A stretch of 64,000 nucleotides of DNA. Origin: Pseudosporangium ferrugineum (lineage in GTDB: Bacteria > Actinomycetota > Actinomycetes > Mycobacteriales > Micromonosporaceae). This document shows positions 58,028 through 64,000 of this stretch, in pieces (the first letter of the stretch is position 1; the number at the start of each line of letters is the position of its first letter). Position numbers and translations under genes: made by a program. Under the pieces are notes generated by a model. The model was not told the origin of the DNA. It saw nothing but the letters and a program-made list of their open reading frames with translations, and made no database searches. The DNA is taken from the NCBI RefSeq assembly GCF_003002065.1, contig NZ_PVZG01000008.1:248001-312000 (forward strand), in the 5' to 3' direction.

Positions 58028-58642
58028 TCAGCCCCCGGCCGGCGGGACGAAGCAGCCCGCCACGTGGTCGTCGACCATCCCGGTGGCCTGCATGAGCGCG
58101 TACGCCGTCGTGGGGCCGACGAACTTGAAGCCCCGTTTCTTCAGCGCCTTGGCCATGGCCGTGGACTCCGGGGTGACCGCCGGCACGTCCGCACGGGTGG
58201 CCGGGCGCGGCCGGGCGGGTGGCGCGAAGGACCACAGCAGCTCCGACAGCCCGTCCGGCAGGCCGGCGGCCACCCGGGCGTTGTGCAGGGCGGCGTCCAC
58301 CTTCATGCGGTTGCGCACGATGCCGGGGTCGGCCATGAGCCGGTCGGCGTCCTTGGCGTCGAAGGCGGCCACCGCCTCGATGGAGAAGCCCGAGAACGCC
58401 TGCCGGAACGCGGGACGCTTGCGCAGGATCGTGATCCACGCCAGCCCGGACTGGAACGCCTCCAGGCACAGCCGCTCGAAGAGGGCGTCGTCGCCGTGGA
58501 CCGGTCTGCCCCACTCAGTGTCGTGGTAGGCGACGTAGTCGGGCGTGCTGCCGCCCCAGAAGCAGCGGGCCCGCCCGTCCTCGCCGAGCACCAGGCCGTC
58601 GGCGAGCGCGGCCGCACCGAGCGGGGAGATGTCATCCGTCAT
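58028..58642 (-). CDS. tag: DNA-3-methyladenine glycosylase I
   Basis: A 204-residue base-excision repair enzyme that removes 3-methyladenine. Family segments are ARCFWGGSTPDYVAYHDTEW with the zinc/substrate region, GRPVHGDDALFERLCLEAFQ, SGLAWITILRKRPAFRQAFS with the conserved catalytic Glu/Trp environment, MADPGIVRNRMKVDAALHNA and GFKFVGPTTAYALMQATGMV ending with HVAGCF. The normal length is about 190. ATG 58642 lies seven bases after TACGCT. SRPBCC and DivIVA-like genes precede it on the same strand, as I recall for Rv1209/tagA. Confidence 0.95.
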   Translation of the reverse strand: MTDDISPLGAAALADGLVLGEDGRARCFWGGSTPDYVAYHDTEWGRPVHGDDALFERLCLEAFQSGLAWITILRKRPAFRQAFSGFSIEAVAAFDAKDADRLMADPGIVRNRMKVDAALHNARVAAGLPDGLSELLWSFAPPARPRPATRADVPAVTPESTAMAKALKKRGFKFVGPTTAYALMQATGMVDDHVAGCFVPPAGG

Positions 58643-58649
58643 GGCGACG

Positions 58650-58655
58650 AGCGTA
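58650..58655 (-). promoter_or_regulatory. -10 box of tag, near-leaderless
   Basis: TACGCT on the minus strand, seven bases before the tag ATG. Confidence 0.5.
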
Positions 58656-58679
58656 GGGAGACCCACCGACAAAAACGGG

Positions 58680-59177
58680 TCAGGACAGCCTGCCGTCCTC
58701 CACCAGCCGGCCGAACTTGCGCAGCGCGCCCTTGAGGCTGAGCTTCGAGCCGGGCCACAGCACGGGCCAGGCCAGCTTGCTGGCCGCGCCGCCGGGCAGG
58801 TGGAACCACTCGTGCATGACCACCTGCGTACGGTCACCGCCCATGGCCGTGCAGCGCATGGACCCCGGACCGCGCAGGACCTTGCCGCAGTGCACGACCT
58901 TCAGCTCGTACGGCGCGTCCACCCGGACCACCCGCATCTCGTCGCGCAGGGATGCCGGGCCCAGCGCGGTGACGGCCTCGATCAGGCTGCCCTCGCCGCC
59001 GTCGCCCTCGACCACGCGCACCCTGGTGAAGGGGATCCACTCACCCTGGCGCTCCCAGTTGAGGAAGGCGGCGAAGACGCGGGGTGCCGGCGCGTTGACG
59101 ATGACGGTCGCGGTGACCTCCCCCGTGCCAGGCCTCGCGGCGTCGCCGAGCCCGCCGGCCGCGCCCGTTTCGCTCAT
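58680..59177 (-). CDS. SRPBCC/START-like family protein
   Basis: A 165-residue helix-grip fold protein: VTATVIVNAPAPRVFAAFLN at the start, WERQGEWIPFTRVRV, YELKVVHCGKVLRGPGSMRC, TQVVMHEWFHLPGGAASKLA, LKGALRKFGRLVEDGRLS at the end. The group includes polyketide cyclase-like and lipid-binding proteins; no catalytic residues can be assigned. The ATG overlaps the stop of the DivIVA-like gene (ATGA), so translation is coupled. It is followed 37 bases later by tag. Confidence 0.85.
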   Translation of the reverse strand: MSETGAAGGLGDAARPGTGEVTATVIVNAPAPRVFAAFLNWERQGEWIPFTRVRVVEGDGGEGSLIEAVTALGPASLRDEMRVVRVDAPYELKVVHCGKVLRGPGSMRCTAMGGDRTQVVMHEWFHLPGGAASKLAWPVLWPGSKLSLKGALRKFGRLVEDGRLS

Positions 59178-59872
59178 CGGCGCTCCGCCGGCTCTTCGTC
59201 GGTCCGCTTCACGGATTCACCCTCCCGGTCGTTCTTCCGGTCACCGTTCCGGTCGACGCCGGCCGCCGCGGCGCCGCCTCCCGGCGAATCGGAGGCGGCC
59301 TTGACCGGCTCTGAGGCGGCCTTGACCGGCTCGGCGGCAGCCTTGACCGGCCCGGAGGCGCCCGCCGAAGCGGGCTTCGCGGAGGCGGCCTCAACAGGCT
59401 CGGCGGCGGCCTCAGCGGGCTCGGTGGCGGCCTTGACCGGCTTGGAGGGGCCCGGCGCGAGCGTGGCGCCTGCCTCGGCCGCGACTTCCGCCGGAACCGG
59501 GGGCGGAGGCGGCGCGACAGCCGCCTCCCGGGCCCGCCGCAGCACGTCGGCGTCCGCCGTACGGCCCTCGCGCAGCGCGGTGACCTCCGCCTCCAGCACG
59601 CCGATCAGCTCGGTCTTGTAGCCGATGTCGTAGGCGGCACGCTGCAGCGCCTGGTCGACCTGGGCCATCCGGTAGCCGCGGAACGCCGTGTCGAAGCGGG
59701 TCCGGAAGAGATCCTCCTCACCCAGCGGCCGGTCCGTCGGCAGCGGGAGCGCCCTGCCGTCGGGTTCGACCGGCGTCAATCCGGAGTCGCCGCCGCTCAC
59801 CATGACGGTCACGCCGAAGACGATCGCCGCGACCACGAGTGCCACCACGACAAAGAGGAGAAGCTGACCCAT
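59174..59872 (-). CDS. Membrane-anchored DivIVA-domain protein
   Basis: A 232-residue protein. An N-terminal helix (about 4-26, LLLFVVVALVVAAIVFGVTV) is followed by a short DivIVA-like domain (LFRTRFDTAFRGYRMAQVDQ then ALQRAAYDIGYKTELIGVLE), a coiled-coil segment to about 118, and a long Ala/Pro/Glu/Lys tail with GPVKAAAEPVKAASEPVKAA repeats. It resembles Rv1209. The membrane anchor replaces the membrane-binding loop of true DivIVA; a role in polar or septal placement is inference. ATG 59872 has CACGAT seven bases upstream. It overlaps the SRPBCC gene start. Confidence 0.85.
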   Translation of the reverse strand: MGQLLLFVVVALVVAAIVFGVTVMVSGGDSGLTPVEPDGRALPLPTDRPLGEEDLFRTRFDTAFRGYRMAQVDQALQRAAYDIGYKTELIGVLEAEVTALREGRTADADVLRRAREAAVAPPPPPVPAEVAAEAGATLAPGPSKPVKAATEPAEAAAEPVEAASAKPASAGASGPVKAAAEPVKAASEPVKAASDSPGGGAAAAGVDRNGDRKNDREGESVKRTDEEPAERR

Positions 59873-59879
59873 GGGCACG

Positions 59880-59885
59880 ATCGTG
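59880..59885 (-). promoter_or_regulatory. Weak -10 box, near-leaderless
   Basis: CACGAT on the minus strand, seven bases before the ATG at 59872. It has weak similarity to the consensus. Confidence 0.3.
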
Positions 59886-59934
59886 GCACGAGCGCTGCGG
59901 CGTGGCGAGCCCGCCACCCCGCCTCCGGAGCGGG

Positions 59935-60312
59935 TCAGGTCCAGGTGAGGATCTTCTTGCGCCAGGCGTACAGGATCCCGAGCGCGAGGACCGCCACGAA
60001 GATGCCCATCTCCGCCACGGTCACGACGCCGAAGCCGGGCCGGTCGAAGATCACCGCCCAGGGGAAGAGGAAGACCGCCTCGACGGCGAAGAGAACGTAG
60101 AGGTAGGCGTACACGTAATAGCGGATCTGGGCCTGGGCCCAATCGCCGCCGACCGGGTCGATGCCGCTCTCGTAGGCGATCCGCTTGCCCGGGGGCTCGG
60201 CCGGGTGCGCGGGGCTGAGCAGCTTGTTCGCCCCGAACGCACCGACGAAGACGAGGACGCCGGCCGCCAGCACCAGGCCCAGCGTGGCGTACGTACCCAG
60301 ATACCCGTCCAC
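59935..60312 (-). CDS. nuoA: NADH-quinone oxidoreductase subunit A
   Basis: A 125-residue membrane protein with three helices: TYATLGLVLAAGVLVFVGAF (about 7-26), YLYVLFAVEAVFLFPWAVIF (about 68-88) and VTVAEMGIFVAVLALGILYA (about 95-115). The loop KRIAYESGIDPVGGDWAQAQ is the conserved NuoA segment with the E(S/C)G motif. NuoA is part of the membrane arm of complex I. No other nuo gene is adjacent in the window; its neighbour is the divergent korAB pair. GTG 60312 is seven bases after TAGGCT. It may belong to a second, partial complex I set known in Streptomyces, or the rest lies elsewhere. Confidence 0.9.
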   Translation of the reverse strand: MDGYLGTYATLGLVLAAGVLVFVGAFGANKLLSPAHPAEPPGKRIAYESGIDPVGGDWAQAQIRYYVYAYLYVLFAVEAVFLFPWAVIFDRPGFGVVTVAEMGIFVAVLALGILYAWRKKILTWT

Positions 60313-60319
60313 GGGCGTC

Positions 60320-60325
60320 AGCCTA
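60320..60325 (-). promoter_or_regulatory. -10 box of nuoA, near-leaderless
   Basis: TAGGCT on the minus strand, seven bases before the nuoA GTG. Confidence 0.55.
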
Positions 60326-60512
60326 GCGAACCACCCAGTGAACTTGATTGGCTCAGGCAAGCCTTGCCTGGCTACTGTGGTCGTCGGTCCGTCATCGGAC
60401 AGGAACCCTTACCGGCAGCGGTAAGGGGTGCCGACGTAGGCTGGAAGTGACTATTGCGGGCCGGCTCATCGACGTGCGTACCCGCCGGCCGGCTGCCTCA
60501 GGAGGTTGGAAA

Positions 60513-62366
60513 GTGGCCGCTCTCGCGAAGCGTGTCGAGCAGCTCGATCGCGTGGTCATCCGGTTCGCCGGTGACTCCGGTGACGGCATGCAGCTCACCG
60601 GCGATCGGTTCACCTCGGAGACCGCCCAGCTCGGCAACGACATCTCGACGCTGCCGAACTTCCCGGCGGAGATCCGCGCGCCCGCGGGCACCCTGCCCGG
60701 CGTGTCGAGCTTCCAGGTGCACTTCGCCGACTACGACATCCTCACCCCGGGCGATGCCCCGAACGTGCTGGTGGCGATGAACCCGGCCGCGCTGAAGGCC
60801 AACCTCGTCGATCTGCCGGCGGGCGCCGACATCATCGTCAACACCGACGAGTTCTCCAAGCGCAACCTCGCCAAGGTCGGCTATGCGGTGAGCCCGCTCG
60901 AGGACGGCTCGCTGTCCGAGTGGTCGGTGCACCCGGTCGCGCTGACCTCGATGACGGTGGCGGCGCTCGCGGGTTCCGGCGTACCGAAGAAGGACGCCGA
61001 GCGGGCCAAGAACATGTTCGCCCTCGGCCTGCTGAGCTGGATGTATTCGCGGCCGTTCGAGTCGACGCTGCGCTTCCTCGAACGCAAGTTCGCGAAGCGG
61101 CCCGAGCTGGTGGCGGCCAACAAGGCCGCCTTCCAGGCGGGGTGGAACTTCGGCGAGACGACCGAGACCTTCTCCGTCCGGTACGAGGTGAAGCCGGCGA
61201 AGATGGCCGCGGGCACCTACCGGAACATCACCGGCAACGCCGCGCTGGCCCTCGGGCTGGTGGCCGCCGGTGTGCGCGCGAAGCTGCCGGTGTTCCTGGG
61301 CGCCTATCCGATCACCCCCGCCTCGGACATCCTGCACGAGCTGAGCAAGCACAAGCGGTTCGGCATCACCACCATGCAGGCCGAGGACGAGATCGCCGCC
61401 ATCGGTGCCGCCCTCGGCGCCTCGTACGGCGGCGCGCTCGGCGTCACCACCACCTCGGGACCGGGCGTGGCCCTCAAGGGCGAGACCATCTCCCTGGCCA
61501 TCGCGCTGGAGCTGCCGCTGGTCATCGTCGACGTGCAGCGGGCCGGGCCGTCGACGGGCATGCCGACCAAGACCGAGCAGGCCGACCTCAACATGGCCCT
61601 GTACGGCCGCCACGGCGAGGCGCCGCTGGCCGTGATCGCGCCGAAGTCGCCGTCGGACTGCTTCCACGCCGCGATCGAGGCGGCGCGGATCGCGCTGACC
61701 TACCGCACGCCGGTGATCCTGCTCTCGGACAACTACGTGGCCAACGGCTCCGAGCCGTGGCTGCTGCCCGAGGTCTCGGAGCTGCCGGATCTACAGGTCA
61801 GCTTCGCCGCCGAGCCGAACGGCGAGGACGGGCGCTTCCTGCCGTACCTGCGGGATCCGCAGACGATGGCCCGGCCGTGGGCGATCCCCGGCACGCCCGG
61901 CCTCGAGCACCGGATCGGCGGCCTGGAGAAGGCCGACAAGACCGGCGACATCTCGTACGACCCGGCCAACCACGAGTTCATGGTCCGCACCCGGGCGGCG
62001 CGGATCGAGCAGATCCCCGTTCCCGACGTCGAGGTCGAGGACCCGGACGAGAACGCGCGCGTGCTCGTGCTCGGATGGGGCTCGACGTACGGGCCGATCG
62101 GTGCCGCCTGCCGGGCCCTGCGCCAGCGCGGCCTGCCGATCGCCCAGGCGCACCTGCGGCACCTGGCGCCGCTGCCGGCCAATCTCGGTGAGGTGCTCAA
62201 GGCGTACGACAAGGTGATCGTGCCGGAGATGAACCTGGGCCAGCTGGCCCACGTGATCCGCGCGAAGTACCTGGTCGACGCCGTTCCCTTCAACCAGGTC
62301 AGCGGCCTGCCGTTCACGGCCGCCACGCTGGAGAACATGCTCGAGGACGTGGTCAAGAATGGCTAG
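60513..62366 (+). CDS. korA: 2-oxoglutarate:ferredoxin oxidoreductase subunit alpha
   Basis: A 617-residue fused gamma-alpha subunit. The gamma domain (about 1-190) has VVIRFAGDSGDGMQLTGDRF, STLPNFPAEIRAPAGTLPGV and LVAMNPAALKANLVDLPAGA. The alpha domain (about 230-590) has FLGAYPITPASDILHELSKH, MQAEDEIAAIGAALGASYGG, TTSGPGVALKGETISLAIAL and MPTKTEQADLNMALYGRHGE. Domain III and the C-terminal VPEMNLGQLAHVIRAKYLVD follow. With KorB it oxidatively decarboxylates 2-oxoglutarate to succinyl-CoA and reduces ferredoxin. The GTG has AGGAGG seven bases upstream. It overlaps korB by eight bases. Confidence 0.95.
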   Translation: MAALAKRVEQLDRVVIRFAGDSGDGMQLTGDRFTSETAQLGNDISTLPNFPAEIRAPAGTLPGVSSFQVHFADYDILTPGDAPNVLVAMNPAALKANLVDLPAGADIIVNTDEFSKRNLAKVGYAVSPLEDGSLSEWSVHPVALTSMTVAALAGSGVPKKDAERAKNMFALGLLSWMYSRPFESTLRFLERKFAKRPELVAANKAAFQAGWNFGETTETFSVRYEVKPAKMAAGTYRNITGNAALALGLVAAGVRAKLPVFLGAYPITPASDILHELSKHKRFGITTMQAEDEIAAIGAALGASYGGALGVTTTSGPGVALKGETISLAIALELPLVIVDVQRAGPSTGMPTKTEQADLNMALYGRHGEAPLAVIAPKSPSDCFHAAIEAARIALTYRTPVILLSDNYVANGSEPWLLPEVSELPDLQVSFAAEPNGEDGRFLPYLRDPQTMARPWAIPGTPGLEHRIGGLEKADKTGDISYDPANHEFMVRTRAARIEQIPVPDVEVEDPDENARVLVLGWGSTYGPIGAACRALRQRGLPIAQAHLRHLAPLPANLGEVLKAYDKVIVPEMNLGQLAHVIRAKYLVDAVPFNQVSGLPFTAATLENMLEDVVKNG

Positions 62367-63390
62367 CCCGACTATTCCGCTGACACCGGTCAACCTGACC
62401 GCCAAGGACTTCAAGTCGGACCAGGAGGTCCGCTGGTGCCCGGGCTGCGGCGACTACGCGATCCTCGCGGCCGTGCAGGGCTTCATGCCCGAGCTCGGCA
62501 TCCCGCGCGAGAACATCGTGTTCGTCTCCGGCATCGGGTGCTCGTCGCGCTTCCCGTACTACATGAACACGTACGGTATGCACTCGATCCACGGCCGCGC
62601 CCCGGCGATCGCGACCGGCCTGTCCGCGTCCCGTCCCGACCTCTCGGTGTGGGTCGTCACGGGTGACGGCGACGCGCTCTCGATCGGCGGCAACCACCTG
62701 ATCCACGCGCTGCGCCGCAACGTCAACCTCAAGATCCTGCTCTTCAACAACCGGATCTACGGGCTGACCAAGGGCCAGTACAGCCCGACCTCCGAGCTCG
62801 GCAAGATCACCAAGTCGACCCCGGTGGGCTCGAACGACGCCCCGTTCAACCCGCTGTCGCTGGCGCTGGGCGCCGAGGCCACCTTCGTGGCGCGGACCAT
62901 CGACTCGGACCGCAAGCACCTCCAGTCGGTGCTGCGCGCCGCGGCGGAGCACGAGGGCTCGGCGTTCGTGGAGATCTACCAGAACTGCAACATCTTCAAC
63001 GACGGCGCCTTCGAGCTGATCAAGGACGCGTCCACCCGCGACGAGCACCTCATCCGCCTGGAGCAGGGCCAGCCGATCACCTTCGGTACGGACAACCGCT
63101 TCTCCGTCGTGCACCCCGAGGGCAGCTTCGGCCTTCAGGTGCAGGAGGGCGGCACCCCGCTGGTGCACGACGCGACCGTCGACGACCCGGCGTACGCCTT
63201 CGCCCTGTCCCGTCTCTCGGGGTCGGACCTCAACACGACGCCGATCGGGGTCTTCCGCAACGTCCGGCGGCCGTCCTACGACGAGCTGGTGCAGAAGCAG
63301 CTGCAGGACGCCCGGGCCCAGTCCACCGGCACTCCGGAGGAGATGCTCGGCGACCTGCTCAGCGCCGGGGACACCTGGACGATCATGTAA
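62359..63390 (+). CDS. korB: 2-oxoglutarate:ferredoxin oxidoreductase subunit beta
   Basis: A 343-residue thiamine-diphosphate subunit. RWCPGCGDYAILAAVQ has the cluster cysteines (Cys26 and Cys29; a third in SGIGCSSRF). WVVTGDGDALSIGGNHLIHA plus ILLFNNRIYGLTKGQYSPTS is the ThDP/Mg motif GDG-N-NN. The length matches Rv2454c-type KorB. No accessory ferredoxin subunit is encoded here. The ATG overlaps the end of korA by eight bases; the stop overlaps the convergent TrkA-type gene by eight bases. Confidence 0.95.
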   Translation: MASPTIPLTPVNLTAKDFKSDQEVRWCPGCGDYAILAAVQGFMPELGIPRENIVFVSGIGCSSRFPYYMNTYGMHSIHGRAPAIATGLSASRPDLSVWVVTGDGDALSIGGNHLIHALRRNVNLKILLFNNRIYGLTKGQYSPTSELGKITKSTPVGSNDAPFNPLSLALGAEATFVARTIDSDRKHLQSVLRAAAEHEGSAFVEIYQNCNIFNDGAFELIKDASTRDEHLIRLEQGQPITFGTDNRFSVVHPEGSFGLQVQEGGTPLVHDATVDDPAYAFALSRLSGSDLNTTPIGVFRNVRRPSYDELVQKQLQDARAQSTGTPEEMLGDLLSAGDTWTIM

Positions 63391-64000
63391 CGGGGAGGCT
63401 CTTCTCCTCGTCGCGGATGTAGATGAGCATGTCGCCGGTCTCGATCGTCTCGGCATGCTCCCCGCCCAGCGCGACCACCTTGCCGCGCCGGATCAGGGCC
63501 ACCACCAGCGTCTGGAGCTCGCGCGGGTTGCTGCCGACCTCGCTGCGTTCGGCCGAGCGCATCGCCAGCGCCATGCCCTGCCCCGGCGTGAGCAGGTCCT
63601 CGACCACGTCGATGAGCGGGGGCGTGGTGGTGGTCAGGCCGAGCAGCCGGCCCGCGGTCGACGAGGACACGATGACGTGGTGGGCGCCGCTCTGCTTCAG
63701 CAGGGCGGCGTTCTCCTGTTCCCGGACCGCCGCGATGATGCGCACCTGGCCGGCGGTCAACTGCCGCACGGTCAGGGTGATGAGCACCGACGCCTCATCG
63801 CTGTCGGTGGCGATGATGACGGCCTTGCAGTTCTTGACGTCGGCTTCCAGCAGGACGGACGAACGGGTGGCGTTGCCCTCGATCGTGACCAGCCCGTTGG
63901 CCGTGGCCTGCCGGAGCGCGATCTCGCGGTTCTCCACGACGATGATGCGCGACTTGTCGTAGCCGGTCTCGAGCAGGGCGCTGATCGCCGCGCGGCCCTT
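63383..64000 (-). CDS. TrkA/RCK-domain potassium channel-type protein, N-terminus outside window
   Basis: At least 205 residues; the frame is open to the window edge. The visible part begins inside an RCK_N Rossmann domain: KGRAAISALLETGYDKSRII, then VVENREIALRQATANGLVTI with acidic residues for NAD/nucleotide binding, VKNCKAVIIATDSDEASVLI, VRIIAAVREQENAALLKQSG. An RCK_C-type domain follows (LVVALIRRGKVVALGGEHAE, TIETGDMLIYIRDEE). Relatives such as Rv3200c have an N-terminal channel or CASTOR-like part, which would lie outside. It is convergent with korB with an 8-base overlap. Its start and any membrane part cannot be judged. Confidence 0.85.
   Translation of the reverse strand, partial: KGRAAISALLETGYDKSRIIVVENREIALRQATANGLVTIEGNATRSSVLLEADVKNCKAVIIATDSDEASVLITLTVRQLTAGQVRIIAAVREQENAALLKQSGAHHVIVSSSTAGRLLGLTTTTPPLIDVVEDLLTPGQGMALAMRSAERSEVGSNPRELQTLVVALIRRGKVVALGGEHAETIETGDMLIYIRDEEKSLPVT

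Overview
The window is one chromosomal stretch of a very high-GC actinomycete. Third codon positions are almost all G or C. GTG and TTG starts are common, and many genes begin 6-7 bases after a TAnnnT-type -10 box with no ribosome site, as expected for leaderless actinobacterial transcripts. Several gene blocks keep an order I recall from Mycobacterium tuberculosis: rsmI/pmt near metG; ruc and 5-FCL next to galU-glp-rimJ-sepX; MgtE-like/DUF1003/mrp/tatB/htrA/O-methyltransferase; tag with a DivIVA-like gene. A methyl-accepting chemotaxis gene and a xylose-type binding protein suggest a motile member of Micromonosporaceae such as Actinoplanes. That genus assignment is inference. I see no phage, insertion sequence, CRISPR array or biosynthetic cluster. 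The region reads as core chromosome with species-specific repeats.

Layout. 1-7.6 kb: a secreted PKD protein (cut by the edge), metG, a Pro/Ala-repeat membrane protein, rsmI and the divergent protein O-mannosyltransferase. 7.6-11.3 kb: a Gly/Ser-rich anchored protein coupled to a fused polysaccharide deacetylase/glycosyltransferase (MatB-like). 11.3-18.5 kb: signalling genes, namely a GAF protein resembling a histidine kinase without its key residues, a single-domain receiver, a phosphodiesterase-like enzyme, two VOC proteins, a xylose-type binding lipoprotein and a chemoreceptor whose first membrane segment is cut off by an in-frame TAG; then tRNA-Ala(CGC). 18.5-25.8 kb: sepX/glpR, rimJ, glp, galU and a diguanylate cyclase on the minus strand, divergent from 5-FCL and the chaperone gene ruc, which has a CIRCE operator. 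26-35.3 kb: mostly small membrane or housekeeping genes, including a Fur regulator, MpaB-like oxygenase, RecB-like nuclease, MarC, PHP phosphoesterase, PH-domain protein and a SpoU methyltransferase. 35.4-38.9 kb: thioredoxin with a complex upstream region, then an intein-containing radical SAM protein behind a LexA box. 39-46.7 kb: two DUF4190 proteins around an SDR, a lipoprotein, an EamA transporter, a HAD hydrolase, a hypothetical and a PhzF-like protein. 46.8-54.5 kb: MgtE-like/DUF1003/Mrp and, convergent, tatB and htrA, then an O-methyltransferase, leucyl aminopeptidase and DUF3117. 54.8-64 kb: PaaX regulator with enoyl-CoA hydratase, a secreted trypsin, a hypothetical, tag/SRPBCC/DivIVA-like, nuoA, korAB and a TrkA-type protein cut by the edge.

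The most unusual features are these. Short tandem repeats sit at the ends of genes, and in five places each copy or several copies carry the gene's stop codon (26.8, 42.2, 43.1, 45.7 and 52.8 kb). The radical SAM gene has an intein placed exactly at an iron-sulfur ligand and a LexA box 9 bases before its start. The chemoreceptor is interrupted by TAG beside an orphan sugar-binding gene. The ruc gene has a near-perfect HrcA operator. Two pairs of DnaA boxes lie outside any origin. All statements about homologues and literature are from memory; no database was consulted.
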